DNA of 64,000 nt from Pontimicrobium aquaticum (GTDB lineage Bacteria; Bacteroidota; Bacteroidia; Flavobacteriales; Flavobacteriaceae). Where the stretch lies: the NCBI RefSeq assembly GCF_005047595.1, contig NZ_SUPL01000005.1, positions 186,001-250,000 on the forward strand, given 5' to 3'. The translations under genes were made by a program, and so were the position numbers. Shown one piece after another: positions 27,238 to 36,045 of this stretch (position 1 is the first letter of the stretch; the number at the start of each line of letters is the position of its first letter). The notes under the pieces are model-generated. The model was given only the letters and a program-made list of their open reading frames with translations. It was not told where the DNA came from and did no database searches.

Positions 27238-28342
27238 TTGCTATACTTTTTAAAACTGAAAGCATATTTTGCTCATATGCTTCCGTTGTATAATATTTAT
27301 TAAACTTTTCTCTGGAATTTTTAGAAAATTCTTGAATCTTCTTTTCATCTAATAATAATTCCTTTAGTTTATTGTTTAACTGTTCTTGGTTTTTTCTTTC
27401 TACAACATATCCATTTTTACCATCATCAATTATTTCACTAATAGCTCCTTCATTAGTAGATATAACAGGCAAGCCATGTTTAAGTGCTTCTAATAAGACC
27501 AATGGGAAACAATCATTATATGTAGGAAAAACGAAAATTTTTGAATTTTCTAAAACTTCTTCTTTTTCATCATCATACTTAGGCCCCAAATAGGTTACTT
27601 CTTTATCTAAATTTAATTCGATAATTTTATCTTTTATATCTTGTTCAGATATTAACGTAGTCTCTCTACCTACAACATTAGCGGCAAAAGAGATATTGCT
27701 GTCTTTTAGATGTTTACAAGCTAATAAAAACATAATAACCCCTTTGTTTTCAGCTAGGTTAGAAAGAAACAAAAGTTTTTTTGTGTTACCATTACTCTTT
27801 TTTTTATTTAAGTGTTTCAACTTGTTAATACCGTTAGGAATTACAAATGACTTTACTTTATTATTAACCAGCACAATATCTTTTTTTAAAATTTCAGATA
27901 AATGAATTACATAAGTGTTTTTAAAAACCAATTTATAAATTGTTTTTGTAATTTTAGAATTCTTTGTTTTCTTATAAATTCCTTTTCCATGTAAATGATA
28001 TACAATTTTAGTTTTAGATAATTTTAATAACATTACTATCAAAACATCTCTATAAAAAGAATTGCCTGTTGGTGTTAAGGTAAAATAAACCATATTTGGT
28101 TTAAATTTAATAAGTGCTCTAAAAATATTTTTATAAATTCTTAAAAACGATAAGACTTTCTTAAAAGAGAATTTTCCTATACGCTTAATTTCCTTGGTGT
28201 AATTTAGTGAGACCACTTTAGTATCAAACATTTTTACTATCTCAACACTACTTAAGGTGATTTCGTTCATCATTGAAACGCCATGTACTGGAGGTGGTAA
28301 CTGGACCAGAAAAAGTATTTTAGTTTTTTTAGTACTATTCAT
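27230..28342 (-). CDS. Glycosyltransferase family 4
   Basis: The 370-residue protein has the GT-B signature of family GT4: an N-terminal LVQLPPPVHGVSMMNE, a central VIPNGINKL, and the donor-binding region SKIFVFPTYNDCFPLVLLEAL followed by GLPVISTNEGAISEII. It should add a sugar to the lipid-linked intermediate in the cytoplasm. Its first eight bases overlap the upstream membrane protein gene, indicating translational coupling. The sugar is unknown. Confidence 0.92.
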   Translation of the reverse strand: MNSTKKTKILFLVQLPPPVHGVSMMNEITLSSVEIVKMFDTKVVSLNYTKEIKRIGKFSFKKVLSFLRIYKNIFRALIKFKPNMVYFTLTPTGNSFYRDVLIVMLLKLSKTKIVYHLHGKGIYKKTKNSKITKTIYKLVFKNTYVIHLSEILKKDIVLVNNKVKSFVIPNGINKLKHLNKKKSNGNTKKLLFLSNLAENKGVIMFLLACKHLKDSNISFAANVVGRETTLISEQDIKDKIIELNLDKEVTYLGPKYDDEKEEVLENSKIFVFPTYNDCFPLVLLEALKHGLPVISTNEGAISEIIDDGKNGYVVERKNQEQLNNKLKELLLDEKKIQEFSKNSREKFNKYYTTEAYEQNMLSVLKSIANG

Positions 28343-29615
28343 TTATGGTTGTATTTTGCAAATGCTTTTTAATATCTAAAAATATGAACAGTTCAAAAAA
28401 TACTATTACAGAAAAATATTCAAACCAATAGTCTAATAAAAAATAGGCAAAGATTAACAAAAAAATCACTCTCCCATATGATAAATGCTTATAATATTTT
28501 AATGGAATAGACAGGTAAATTAGAAACAATAGAATTCCTATCAGACCATACTCTCCAACAATTTTATTATAAAATGAGAATGGTTGGTTTGAAGTTCCGT
28601 CCTTATATGGAATAGATAGGATTTTAGAGTTCCAAAGTTGAAAGTGATTACCCTCAAAATCTGGAGAAAGGTATGTTAATTTTTGTGGAAACCATCCTAC
28701 ATATTCACCTCCTGTAATAAAGGAGGTTCTAGAAGAAAATTTTCCGCCACCCGAACCATAAATAAAATTTCTTGAGCTTGAAACCCAATGATCAAGGGTT
28801 TGATCAAAGGACACTAATTTTCTTGGAGGGTCAGTTTTACTACTAATTTTATCATTTAATATTTTTTGAACATATTTAACATTTTTAGGTGAAATTAAAA
28901 TGAACAATAATAATATTAGTAAAAGCACCCCTAATACTTTAAGTTTTCTATTAATAGAGAGGTTAAAAAAAACATAGGCTAAAACTACCCCAGTAAATAG
29001 TAGTAGTCCGCTCATATAGAAAGTAAGTAAAGTGATAAAAATAGCCAGCACAAAATATTTATATTCCTTTCTATAGATAAAAAAAATAGAATAAAAAGAC
29101 ATTACCACCATGTTAACCGAAGAGTTTCTGAAAAGCCCTTTCACATTATCTCCAGCAGACATATTTGAAAATGGGAAAAATGTTTTCATTTCGATACACA
29201 TAAAAACAACTTGAAGAACAACTAAAAAAAAGTTTACCTTAAAAAATATTTTTAATATCCGCTCTAATTTTATGTTATTGATGTCAAAAACACCCTTAAC
29301 AACTATATTAGATGCCTGTAAGGCCAAAAACCACATAAAAGAAATTAGTAAGGTGTTTATAGCATAATTTAACCCATAATCCGTTCTCCACAAAAAAAGC
29401 AACTGTATTATAGATATAGTAGTTAATGAAATATAAAAAACCCATCTGTTTACAAACTTAATTTTTTTACTTATAAGTAAAAAATAAAGAGAAAAGCAAA
29501 ATAGGGTGATTAGCTGAATTATTGTTGAAAATCCTGAAGCACAGATTAAAAACAAAAGAAAAAAAAATTCTTTTAAATTTATGCTTAATGGTATTTGAAA
29601 CAATTTTTCTTTCAT
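28335..29615 (-). CDS. Wzy/O-antigen ligase-like membrane protein (3)
   Basis: The 426-residue protein has about ten to eleven membrane segments and a large loop at residues about 250-340 rich in polar and aromatic residues (FIYGSGGGKF, EGNHFQLWNSK, PFSFYNKIVGEYGL). The topology and the GSGG then late N-x-x-x-x-x-GEYG pattern resemble Wzy polymerases. Its position right after the Wzx flippase and before a GT4 makes it the best Wzy candidate of the three in this window. Confidence 0.72.
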   Translation of the reverse strand: MKEKLFQIPLSINLKEFFFLLFLICASGFSTIIQLITLFCFSLYFLLISKKIKFVNRWVFYISLTTISIIQLLFLWRTDYGLNYAINTLLISFMWFLALQASNIVVKGVFDINNIKLERILKIFFKVNFFLVVLQVVFMCIEMKTFFPFSNMSAGDNVKGLFRNSSVNMVVMSFYSIFFIYRKEYKYFVLAIFITLLTFYMSGLLLFTGVVLAYVFFNLSINRKLKVLGVLLLILLLFILISPKNVKYVQKILNDKISSKTDPPRKLVSFDQTLDHWVSSSRNFIYGSGGGKFSSRTSFITGGEYVGWFPQKLTYLSPDFEGNHFQLWNSKILSIPYKDGTSNQPFSFYNKIVGEYGLIGILLFLIYLSIPLKYYKHLSYGRVIFLLIFAYFLLDYWFEYFSVIVFFELFIFLDIKKHLQNTTINE

Positions 29616-29620
29616 ACTTT

Positions 29621-30937
29621 CTATAAAAATTGTTTTTTATGTCTTATCATAAAATATATACCATAAAGCACAAAGCATATGGTGTTTAATAGCAATGAAA
29701 CCTGGGTCTCAAAATTAAAATAAATTAAAGCGAATATAATAAATAATAATCCCAACTCCATTAAAAACCATAATCGTTCATAAGTAAAAATATCTCCTTT
29801 CGAAAAAAAGAAAAATAATAAATTTAATATTGTTTCACCGAAAAGAATCGCCCCGATAATTCCATAGAAATAAAAACTTGTTTTTGATACTATCAATAAG
29901 AAAATAAGGGCTCCTATTAATGCATATAAATATGAATTAATATAACCTTTATCACGTTTAAGTAAAAGCATTCTTGGGCTTACACTAATAGAAATAGAAG
30001 AAATTAACATAGTAAATCCAATCATTGTAAACAAATGCTTTGAAGATATATAATCATCAGTAAACAAAAAAGTTATAATTTCATTAGGATAAAAAAATGT
30101 AATTGAGAAAAATATAAATCCTAAAACAAACCCCATTTTATCAATTAAAAATGCTTTTTTTTCATCCACTAAATCCTTATAAAAAGCTTGGAAAATTACC
30201 CTTTGAATTCCCTTTACCAAAACATAAATCTTAAGTACCACAAATGCATTTGCAATGATAGTTTCTTCATATAAAGGTTTAGCAAGGGTTAAAATACCCA
30301 ATTTTAGTGTTGTTATAGCAATATCAGTAAACCCAATTTTTATCCTTTTTAAATAAGATTTAATAAATCCTAACCTCGGTTTTAGCAACATCAAAACGTT
30401 AAGAATCTTATTTGAAAAAAAACCAATAATTAACCACGAAACTATAGTTGCTATAATATAGATTTTAAAACTAAATACTCTAGTAAGTCCCAGAATTATT
30501 AAAACAACAGCGGGAATGCCCACTTTTATTAAAGATAAAAATGATGCCTGAACAGAAAAGCCTCTTCCGTATAATGCATAATCCACATTTAAAGCCAGGA
30601 AAGGTGCTAAAAAAAAAATGAAGTAATACGTGTCATTGGTAAACATATATAGAAATAACCCTAAGGACACTAAGAACAAACTCATTGAAAGTCTGTTCTT
30701 TTGAGTAAGTATTAATACCTTCCTCCAATTGTCTTTAATAGCAATATCTCTAGTAGCAACTTGCTGTAAACCAAAGGACATAATTGATAGCATTAATGCT
30801 ATAGCTGATTCAATTTCTGCAATTTTTGAAACAAAAATTTTATCTGCATTCATTTTAACAATAAAAGAAACTCCATAAAAAGAAAGTAGATGAGCTAATC
30901 CAGTAAAAAGACCAATAACTAGAATTTTCTTAATCAT
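29621..30937 (-). CDS. Wzx-type oligosaccharide flippase
   Basis: The 438-residue protein has about twelve to fourteen membrane segments distributed evenly, with the N-terminal pair-like arrangement of the polysaccharide biosynthesis (MATE/MOP) superfamily (GLQQVATRDIA between early spans). It should flip the undecaprenyl-linked repeat unit from cytoplasm to periplasm. It is the only such protein in the window. It lies five bases after wecC and five before the Wzy-like gene. Confidence 0.88.
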   Translation of the reverse strand: MIKKILVIGLFTGLAHLLSFYGVSFIVKMNADKIFVSKIAEIESAIALMLSIMSFGLQQVATRDIAIKDNWRKVLILTQKNRLSMSLFLVSLGLFLYMFTNDTYYFIFFLAPFLALNVDYALYGRGFSVQASFLSLIKVGIPAVVLIILGLTRVFSFKIYIIATIVSWLIIGFFSNKILNVLMLLKPRLGFIKSYLKRIKIGFTDIAITTLKLGILTLAKPLYEETIIANAFVVLKIYVLVKGIQRVIFQAFYKDLVDEKKAFLIDKMGFVLGFIFFSITFFYPNEIITFLFTDDYISSKHLFTMIGFTMLISSISISVSPRMLLLKRDKGYINSYLYALIGALIFLLIVSKTSFYFYGIIGAILFGETILNLLFFFFSKGDIFTYERLWFLMELGLLFIIFALIYFNFETQVSLLLNTICFVLYGIYFMIRHKKQFL

Positions 30938-30942
30938 AAGAC

Positions 30943-32154
30943 TTACTTATTTACTCCACAAAAATCCAGTACCACTTTATCATCACCAATATTTAAACCT
31001 TTAAACTCATCATGCGCTACTAAAAAAGCAATAATATCGGCTTTCTCAACAGCTGTTTTATAATCTGTTAGTTTAAAGACTTTATGTGAGTTTATATTAG
31101 GTTCAACAATATAGTATTCTTCATTATTGGCGTTTTGCAATACTTTTTGAGCAATGTATTTGGCAGGTGATTCTCTTAAATCGTCAATATTTGGTTTAAA
31201 CGCTAATCCCATTAAAGCAATACTTGGTTTGCGTCCATGCTTCAGTTCAAATTCCAACTTCGCTGTTTGTACTTTTTCGGCACACCAAAACGATTTGTAA
31301 TTATTAATCTCTCTGGCTTTCCCAATAATTTGTGACTCCATTGGGTAATCAGATACTATAAAATAGGGGTCAACTGCTATGCAATGTCCTCCTACACCAC
31401 AACCTGGTTGTAAAATATTGACTCTTGGATGCTTATTTGCTAGCGCGATAAGTTCCCATACGTTAATATCGGCTTTATCACATATTAAAGACAATTCATT
31501 TGCAAAAGCTATTTGCACATCTCTGGACGAATTTTCTACCAGCTTACACATCTCTGCAGTACGTGCATTGGTCTTGTGCAACTCGCCTTTTATAAACTGG
31601 CTATAAAAGGCTACTGCTGTCTCAGTTGATCGTTCATCTACACCTCCTATCACACGATCGTTATGTACCAGTTCGTACATCACATTGCCTGGAAGTACAC
31701 GCTCAGGGCAATAAGCTATATGCAATTTTCCTGTTAACTCAGGTCTTTCTGCATACATTAATTCCATCATCTTTTCTGTAGTGCCCACAGGCGAGGTTGA
31801 TTCTATGATATATAGATCGCCCTCCTTTAAAAGTGGCAATATGGCTCTTGTGGCAGATTCCACAAATGAAATATCTGGTTCATTTTTGGCCTTAAAAGGC
31901 GTTGGTACCACAATTAAATAGGTGCTTCCCTGTACTGGCTTGGTAGATGCTTTTAAGTATCCTTCTCTAACAGCATTTGCAACAGCGGTATCCAGATCGG
32001 GCTCTACAATGTGAATTTGTCCTTTATTTATGATTTCTACTACATTTGGATTAATATCTACACCATGTACATAGGTTTCGTTTTGAGCAATTAAAGCAGC
32101 AGTAGGTAATCCTATGTAGCCTAAACCTATCATTACAACTTCTGGGTTATTCAT
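30943..32154 (-). CDS. wecC: UDP-N-acetyl-D-mannosamine dehydrogenase
   Basis: The 403-residue enzyme oxidises UDP-ManNAc to UDP-ManNAcA. It has the dinucleotide-binding start MIGLGYIGLPTAALIA, VDPYF after the catalytic Cys region GCGVGGHCIA, and the C-terminal MGLAFKPNIDDLRESPA. The motif GGHCI, rather than GGSCF as in Ugd, supports the UDP-HexNAc dehydrogenase group. It is adjacent to wecB, which makes its substrate. Confidence 0.93.
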   Translation of the reverse strand: MNNPEVVMIGLGYIGLPTAALIAQNETYVHGVDINPNVVEIINKGQIHIVEPDLDTAVANAVREGYLKASTKPVQGSTYLIVVPTPFKAKNEPDISFVESATRAILPLLKEGDLYIIESTSPVGTTEKMMELMYAERPELTGKLHIAYCPERVLPGNVMYELVHNDRVIGGVDERSTETAVAFYSQFIKGELHKTNARTAEMCKLVENSSRDVQIAFANELSLICDKADINVWELIALANKHPRVNILQPGCGVGGHCIAVDPYFIVSDYPMESQIIGKAREINNYKSFWCAEKVQTAKLEFELKHGRKPSIALMGLAFKPNIDDLRESPAKYIAQKVLQNANNEEYYIVEPNINSHKVFKLTDYKTAVEKADIIAFLVAHDEFKGLNIGDDKVVLDFCGVNK

Positions 32155-32189
32155 ATATAAGAAATTATTCTTTGTTAAGTTAAGAATTA

Positions 32190-33320
32190 TTAAAGACTCT
32201 TAATAAAATTTACGATACGCTCACACGCTTTTCCATCACCATACGGATTGTGAAGCTGGCTCATTTCTAAATATGCCTTCTCATTATTTAGAAGTCTATT
32301 TGCCTCGTCAACAATTTTTTGTTTATCTGTCCCAACTAGACGAACCGTTCCAGCGTCTACCGCTTCAGGTCGTTCTGTGGTGTCTCTCATCACTAACACT
32401 GGCTTTCCTAAACTGGGTGCTTCTTCTTGTACGCCTCCGCTATCGGTAATAATAATGTGTGATTTTTCCATTAACCATACAAATGATGGATATGATAAAG
32501 GTGATATCAACTTGATGTTTGTAATATCGCTTAAAAGTTCATATACTGGTTTTTGAACGTTAGGGTTTAAATGAACAGGATATACAATTTGGTATTCGGG
32601 ATGTTGCAATGCAATTTCTTTGAGTGCTTTGCAAATATTTACGAATCCTTGTCCGTGATTTTCGCGTCTATGACCTGTGACCAATATGGTTCTTTTAGAA
32701 GCATCTAATAGTTCTGTTAATAGATCAATCTCTTTATCTTTAAAACCTGCTTCATTTACTTTATTTACACTGAACAACAGTGCATCTATCACCGTATTTC
32801 CTGTAACCAGAATATTTTTAGAGGGTTTATTTTCGGCTATTAAATTGTCCCTTGAGGTCACTGTTGGGGCAAAATGTATGTCAGACACCACTCCAGTGAC
32901 TGTTCTGTTCATTTCTTCTGGAAAAGGTGACTGCATATTAAACGTACGTAAGCCTGCTTCAACATGACAAATTTTGGCACCAGAATAAAATCCTGCAATA
33001 CTGGTTGCCATAGTCGTTGTGGTGTCACCATGCACAAAGACATACTCTGGGTTAAAAGTCTCCAGAACCAGTTTAAGACCTGTAATAATATCTGCTGTTA
33101 ATCCATATAAGTTTTGATTAGGCTTCATTACGTCTAAATCAAAATCTGGGGCAATCTCAAAAAACGTTAAGACCTGATCTAACATTTCTCTATGCTGTGC
33201 AGTAATACAGACTTTTGTCTCGAAATGATCAGGGTATTTTTGAAGTTCTTTGACTAAAGGTGCCATTTTGATGGCTTCTGGTCGTGTACCAAATACAATG
33301 AGCATTCTTTTTTTTTCCAT
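32190..33320 (-). CDS. wecB: UDP-N-acetylglucosamine 2-epimerase (non-hydrolysing)
   Basis: The 376-residue enzyme interconverts UDP-GlcNAc and UDP-ManNAc. It begins with IVFGTRPEAIKMAPLVKEL and has VHGDTTTTMATSIA, HVEAGLRTF, PFPEEMNR, VTGHRRENHG and ITDSGGVQEEAPSLGKPVLVMR, all conserved WecB segments. Length is standard. The product goes to WecC next door. Confidence 0.96.
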   Translation of the reverse strand: MEKKRMLIVFGTRPEAIKMAPLVKELQKYPDHFETKVCITAQHREMLDQVLTFFEIAPDFDLDVMKPNQNLYGLTADIITGLKLVLETFNPEYVFVHGDTTTTMATSIAGFYSGAKICHVEAGLRTFNMQSPFPEEMNRTVTGVVSDIHFAPTVTSRDNLIAENKPSKNILVTGNTVIDALLFSVNKVNEAGFKDKEIDLLTELLDASKRTILVTGHRRENHGQGFVNICKALKEIALQHPEYQIVYPVHLNPNVQKPVYELLSDITNIKLISPLSYPSFVWLMEKSHIIITDSGGVQEEAPSLGKPVLVMRDTTERPEAVDAGTVRLVGTDKQKIVDEANRLLNNEKAYLEMSQLHNPYGDGKACERIVNFIKSL

Positions 33321-33360
33321 TCCAATAATTTTGGGGTTTAGATTTCTTTTGAAAAATCTT

Positions 33361-34152
33361 TTAGCTTGAACTCAAAAGCATTGAATTTTTAGGCCGCTTA
33401 GCAAAAGTAAGATATTTCTTTGCTTTAACAAGTCTTATTTTATTTTCTAAGCCATTCTCTTTTAAAATTTGTTTTGCAAAATCGAACCAAGTCATGGCTT
33501 TTCTGTCGCAAAAATGCTTGATGCCAAAGTCGCTTGATTGCTCATAAATAAGCTTATAAATATATTTAGATAAGTTAACTGTATTAGTGGGACAGCCTAT
33601 TTGAGCGTCGGTAATATATAGTTCCTTTTCAGTCTTAATCTTATCTAAAATAGTTCTGTAAAAATTGTGTCCAAATTCTTTTGAGTACAACCAAGACGTT
33701 CTAATAATAAAATATTGTTTTAAAATTTCTTGAATGTATTGCTCACCTAACAATTTTGACTTTCCATATTCGTTAATAGGGTTAGGTAAATCGTTCTCTG
33801 TATAAGGTGATTCCTTTTCACCATCAAATACATAGTCTGTTGATATATGAATTAAAATGGTGTTTGTTTTATTACACGTTTCTGCTAAACTTTTTACAGC
33901 TTCAGCATTTACTTCATAAGCTATCTCTGGTGCTTTTTCGGCTTGTTCTACATTGGTATATGCAGCACAGTTTAAGCAATAATTAAACTTATTATTTGAA
34001 AAATAGTTTTGAACTTGTTGAGTATCTGTAATATCCAATTCTTTTTTTGTGACAAAAGTAAATTTGATATTGTCTTTATTATTCTTGTAAAGTTTTTCAA
34101 GCGTTTTTCCTAATTGCCCATTGGCGCCAGTAACTAAAACCTTTATACTCAT
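33361..34152 (-). CDS. rfbD: dTDP-4-dehydrorhamnose reductase (possibly truncated C-terminus)
   Basis: The 263-residue SDR enzyme should reduce dTDP-4-keto-L-rhamnose to dTDP-L-rhamnose. It has GANGQLGKTLEKL, HISTDYVFDG, the catalytic YGKSK, and IIRTSWLYS. The protein ends a few residues after the conserved RPKNS motif, whereas family members usually continue for about 20 residues. A different reading frame runs on for 13 codons past the stop, so a late frameshift is possible. Catalytic residues are intact. One base of the start overlaps the rfbC stop codon. Confidence 0.9.
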   Translation of the reverse strand: MSIKVLVTGANGQLGKTLEKLYKNNKDNIKFTFVTKKELDITDTQQVQNYFSNNKFNYCLNCAAYTNVEQAEKAPEIAYEVNAEAVKSLAETCNKTNTILIHISTDYVFDGEKESPYTENDLPNPINEYGKSKLLGEQYIQEILKQYFIIRTSWLYSKEFGHNFYRTILDKIKTEKELYITDAQIGCPTNTVNLSKYIYKLIYEQSSDFGIKHFCDRKAMTWFDFAKQILKENGLENKIRLVKAKKYLTFAKRPKNSMLLSSS

Positions 34153-34694
34153 TATAATAGACTTTCAAGCGTTGGAAGTTGTTTGTCTTTCTCGGATAAT
34201 ACTATCTTATCTAAAGGAAATTTCCAATCTATATCCAATGAAGCATCGTTAAATAACAGTCCCGACTCATGATTTTTACTATAATAATTATCACACTTAT
34301 AATTAAATATTGTGTTGTCTTCTAACACTAAAAACCCATGTGCAAACCCTCTAGGAATAAATAATTGTTTATGATTAATGCTGTCTAAAATAATGGAAAA
34401 GTGTTTTCCAAATGTTTCAGAGTGAGGTCTAATATCCACACACACATCTAATACACTACCTTTAACCACACGTACTAACTTTGCTTGTACAGAGTCGCCA
34501 GTTTGGAAATGCAATCCTCTTAGAACTCCTCTGTTTGACACTGAATGGTTGTCTTGTACAAAATTTACGGTTTTACCAATAGTCTTATTAAAGTTTTCCT
34601 TGCTGTAGCTTTCAAAAAACAAACCACGTGTATCATGGTAAATGTTAGGAGTTAATATAAAACACCCTTTTAAATATGTTTCTTCTACATGCAT
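34152..34694 (-). CDS. rfbC: dTDP-4-dehydrorhamnose 3,5-epimerase
   Basis: The 180-residue cupin enzyme carries out the third step of dTDP-L-rhamnose synthesis. It has the family segments DTRGLFFESYS, FVQDNHSVSNRGVLRGLHFQ (with the catalytic His), VDIRPHSETFGKH and FIPRGFAHGFLVLED. Length and order are standard. It lies between rfbA and rfbD with no gaps. Confidence 0.96.
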   Translation of the reverse strand: MHVEETYLKGCFILTPNIYHDTRGLFFESYSKENFNKTIGKTVNFVQDNHSVSNRGVLRGLHFQTGDSVQAKLVRVVKGSVLDVCVDIRPHSETFGKHFSIILDSINHKQLFIPRGFAHGFLVLEDNTIFNYKCDNYYSKNHESGLLFNDASLDIDWKFPLDKIVLSEKDKQLPTLESLL

Positions 34695-34695
34695 A

Positions 34696-35553
34696 TTACA
34701 CTAATTGCTGAAGGTATTTACCATAACCACTTTTTAATAACGGTTGGGCTAGTTTAAGTAACTGCTCTTTAGTAATAAAACCTTTTTTAAAGGCTGTTTC
34801 TTCAATACACCCTATTTTTAAACCTTGACGTTCTTCAATCACCTGAACAAATTGTGAGGCTTGCATTAAAGAATTGAAAGTGCCTGTGTCTAACCAAGCG
34901 GTGCCTTTATCAAGAATTTCAACGCTGAGGGTTCCTTTTTCTAAGTATGCTTTGTTAACATCAGTAATTTCCAGTTCGCCTCGTTCACTTGGTTGAATGC
35001 TTTTTGCTATATCAACAACTGTATTATCGTAAAAATAGATGCCTGGAACTGCATAGTTAGATTTAGGCTGTTGTGGTTTTTCCTCGATGGAAATAGCTTT
35101 GTTGTTCTCGTCAAACTCAACCACACCATAACGCTGAGGGTCTTGCACATGATAAGCATAAATCACACCTCCATTAGGATTATTATTGGCTTGCAACAAT
35201 TGAGATAATCCGGAGCCATAAAAAATATTATCACCTAAAATTAACGCTACTTTATCATTACCAATAAACGATTCGCCTATTAAAAAGGCTTCGGCCAAAC
35301 CGTTAGGGTTTTCTTGCGTGGCATATTCAAAACAGCATCCATAATCACTACCGTTGCCAAGTAATTCTTGGAATTTTGATACATCGTTGGGGGTTGATAT
35401 AATGAGAACTTCATTAATTCCAGCAGACATTAATGTGCTTAGAGGATAATAGATCATGGGTTTGTCATACACAGGCATGAGCTGTTTGCTCACTACTTTA
35501 GTAAGTGGATATAATCTAGTTCCTGAGCCTCCTGCAAGTATAATGCCTTTCAT
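34696..35553 (-). CDS. rfbA: Glucose-1-phosphate thymidylyltransferase
   Basis: The 285-residue nucleotidyltransferase makes dTDP-glucose from dTTP and glucose-1-phosphate. The N-terminus [17 protein letters not shown] is the nucleotide-binding loop, and [25 protein letters not shown] and [26 protein letters not shown] follow as expected. It is separated from rfbB by a four-helix-bundle cassette whose repeats end just before this start codon. Confidence 0.97.
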   Translation of the reverse strand: MKGIILAGGSGTRLYPLTKVVSKQLMPVYDKPMIYYPLSTLMSAGINEVLIISTPNDVSKFQELLGNGSDYGCCFEYATQENPNGLAEAFLIGESFIGNDKVALILGDNIFYGSGLSQLLQANNNPNGGVIYAYHVQDPQRYGVVEFDENNKAISIEEKPQQPKSNYAVPGIYFYDNTVVDIAKSIQPSERGELEITDVNKAYLEKGTLSVEILDKGTAWLDTGTFNSLMQASQFVQVIEERQGLKIGCIEETAFKKGFITKEQLLKLAQPLLKSGYGKYLQQLV

Positions 35554-35633
35554 AATTATGGTTATACAGTTAAAAGATAAATAGTTATATGGTTAAAGAG
35601 TTATACGGTTAAAGGGTTATAAAGTTATATGGT
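35554..35633. repeat. Tandem repeats with inverted-repeat end, left of second four-helix-bundle gene
   Basis: Units close to GTTATAYGGTTAAAGR occur four to five times. The outermost 14 bases GGTTATACAGTTAA (35560-35573) are repeated exactly in inverse orientation at 36007-36020, on the far side of the small gene. The gene and its repeats form a compact cassette between rfbB and rfbA. Confidence 0.72.
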
Positions 35634-35993
35634 TTAATGTAAGCTTTTTATGAGGTTAGATAACATTTTTCGTATGAAATAGATACGTTGGGTAATTGTG
35701 TCTGCTTCATTCAAATATTTTAACCTGTAGGCTATTTCCAATTGTGTTTCAACTTCTGAGAGAGAGCCTAAAGCAATATACAAAAACCGGATAAATTCTT
35801 TGTTTCCTCTGCGTCCTGCTCCTTCGGCTATATTGGAAGGAATTGAAACGGATGCTCTTCTTAACTGCGAGGTAAGACCATAGACTTCTTTTGATGGGAA
35901 ACTTTCAGAAATTTCATAAATCACCACCACAAAATTCATAGCTTCTTGCCATACTTTTAAATCTTTATGTGATGTTATTTCATTCATTAACAA
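35634..35993 (-). CDS. Four-helix-bundle protein (23S rRNA intervening-sequence protein family), second
   Basis: The 119-residue all-helical protein shows the common family core: LKVWQEAMNFVVVIYEIS, FPSKEVYGLTSQLRRASVSIPSNIAEGAGR and KEFIRFLYIALGSLSEVETQLEIAYRL. It belongs to the same broad family as the 15558-15950 protein but to a different subgroup. Function is unknown. It interrupts the rfb gene order (rfbB, then this, then rfbA) and is bracketed by a 14-bp exact inverted repeat embedded in tandem repeats, so it looks like a mobile or recently inserted cassette. Confidence 0.9.
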   Translation of the reverse strand: MLMNEITSHKDLKVWQEAMNFVVVIYEISESFPSKEVYGLTSQLRRASVSIPSNIAEGAGRRGNKEFIRFLYIALGSLSEVETQLEIAYRLKYLNEADTITQRIYFIRKMLSNLIKSLH

Positions 35994-36006
35994 AAAATAT
36001 AACTTC

Positions 36007-36045
36007 TTAACTGTATAACCTCCTAACCTTGAAACCGTTTAACCG
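36007..36045. repeat. Inverted-repeat end, right of second four-helix-bundle gene
   Basis: TTAACTGTATAACC (36007-36020) is the exact reverse complement of 35560-35573. Further related units (minus strand GACGGTTAAACGGTTTC) run into the last codons and stop of rfbB, so the repeat array supplies the rfbB stop codon. Confidence 0.7.
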
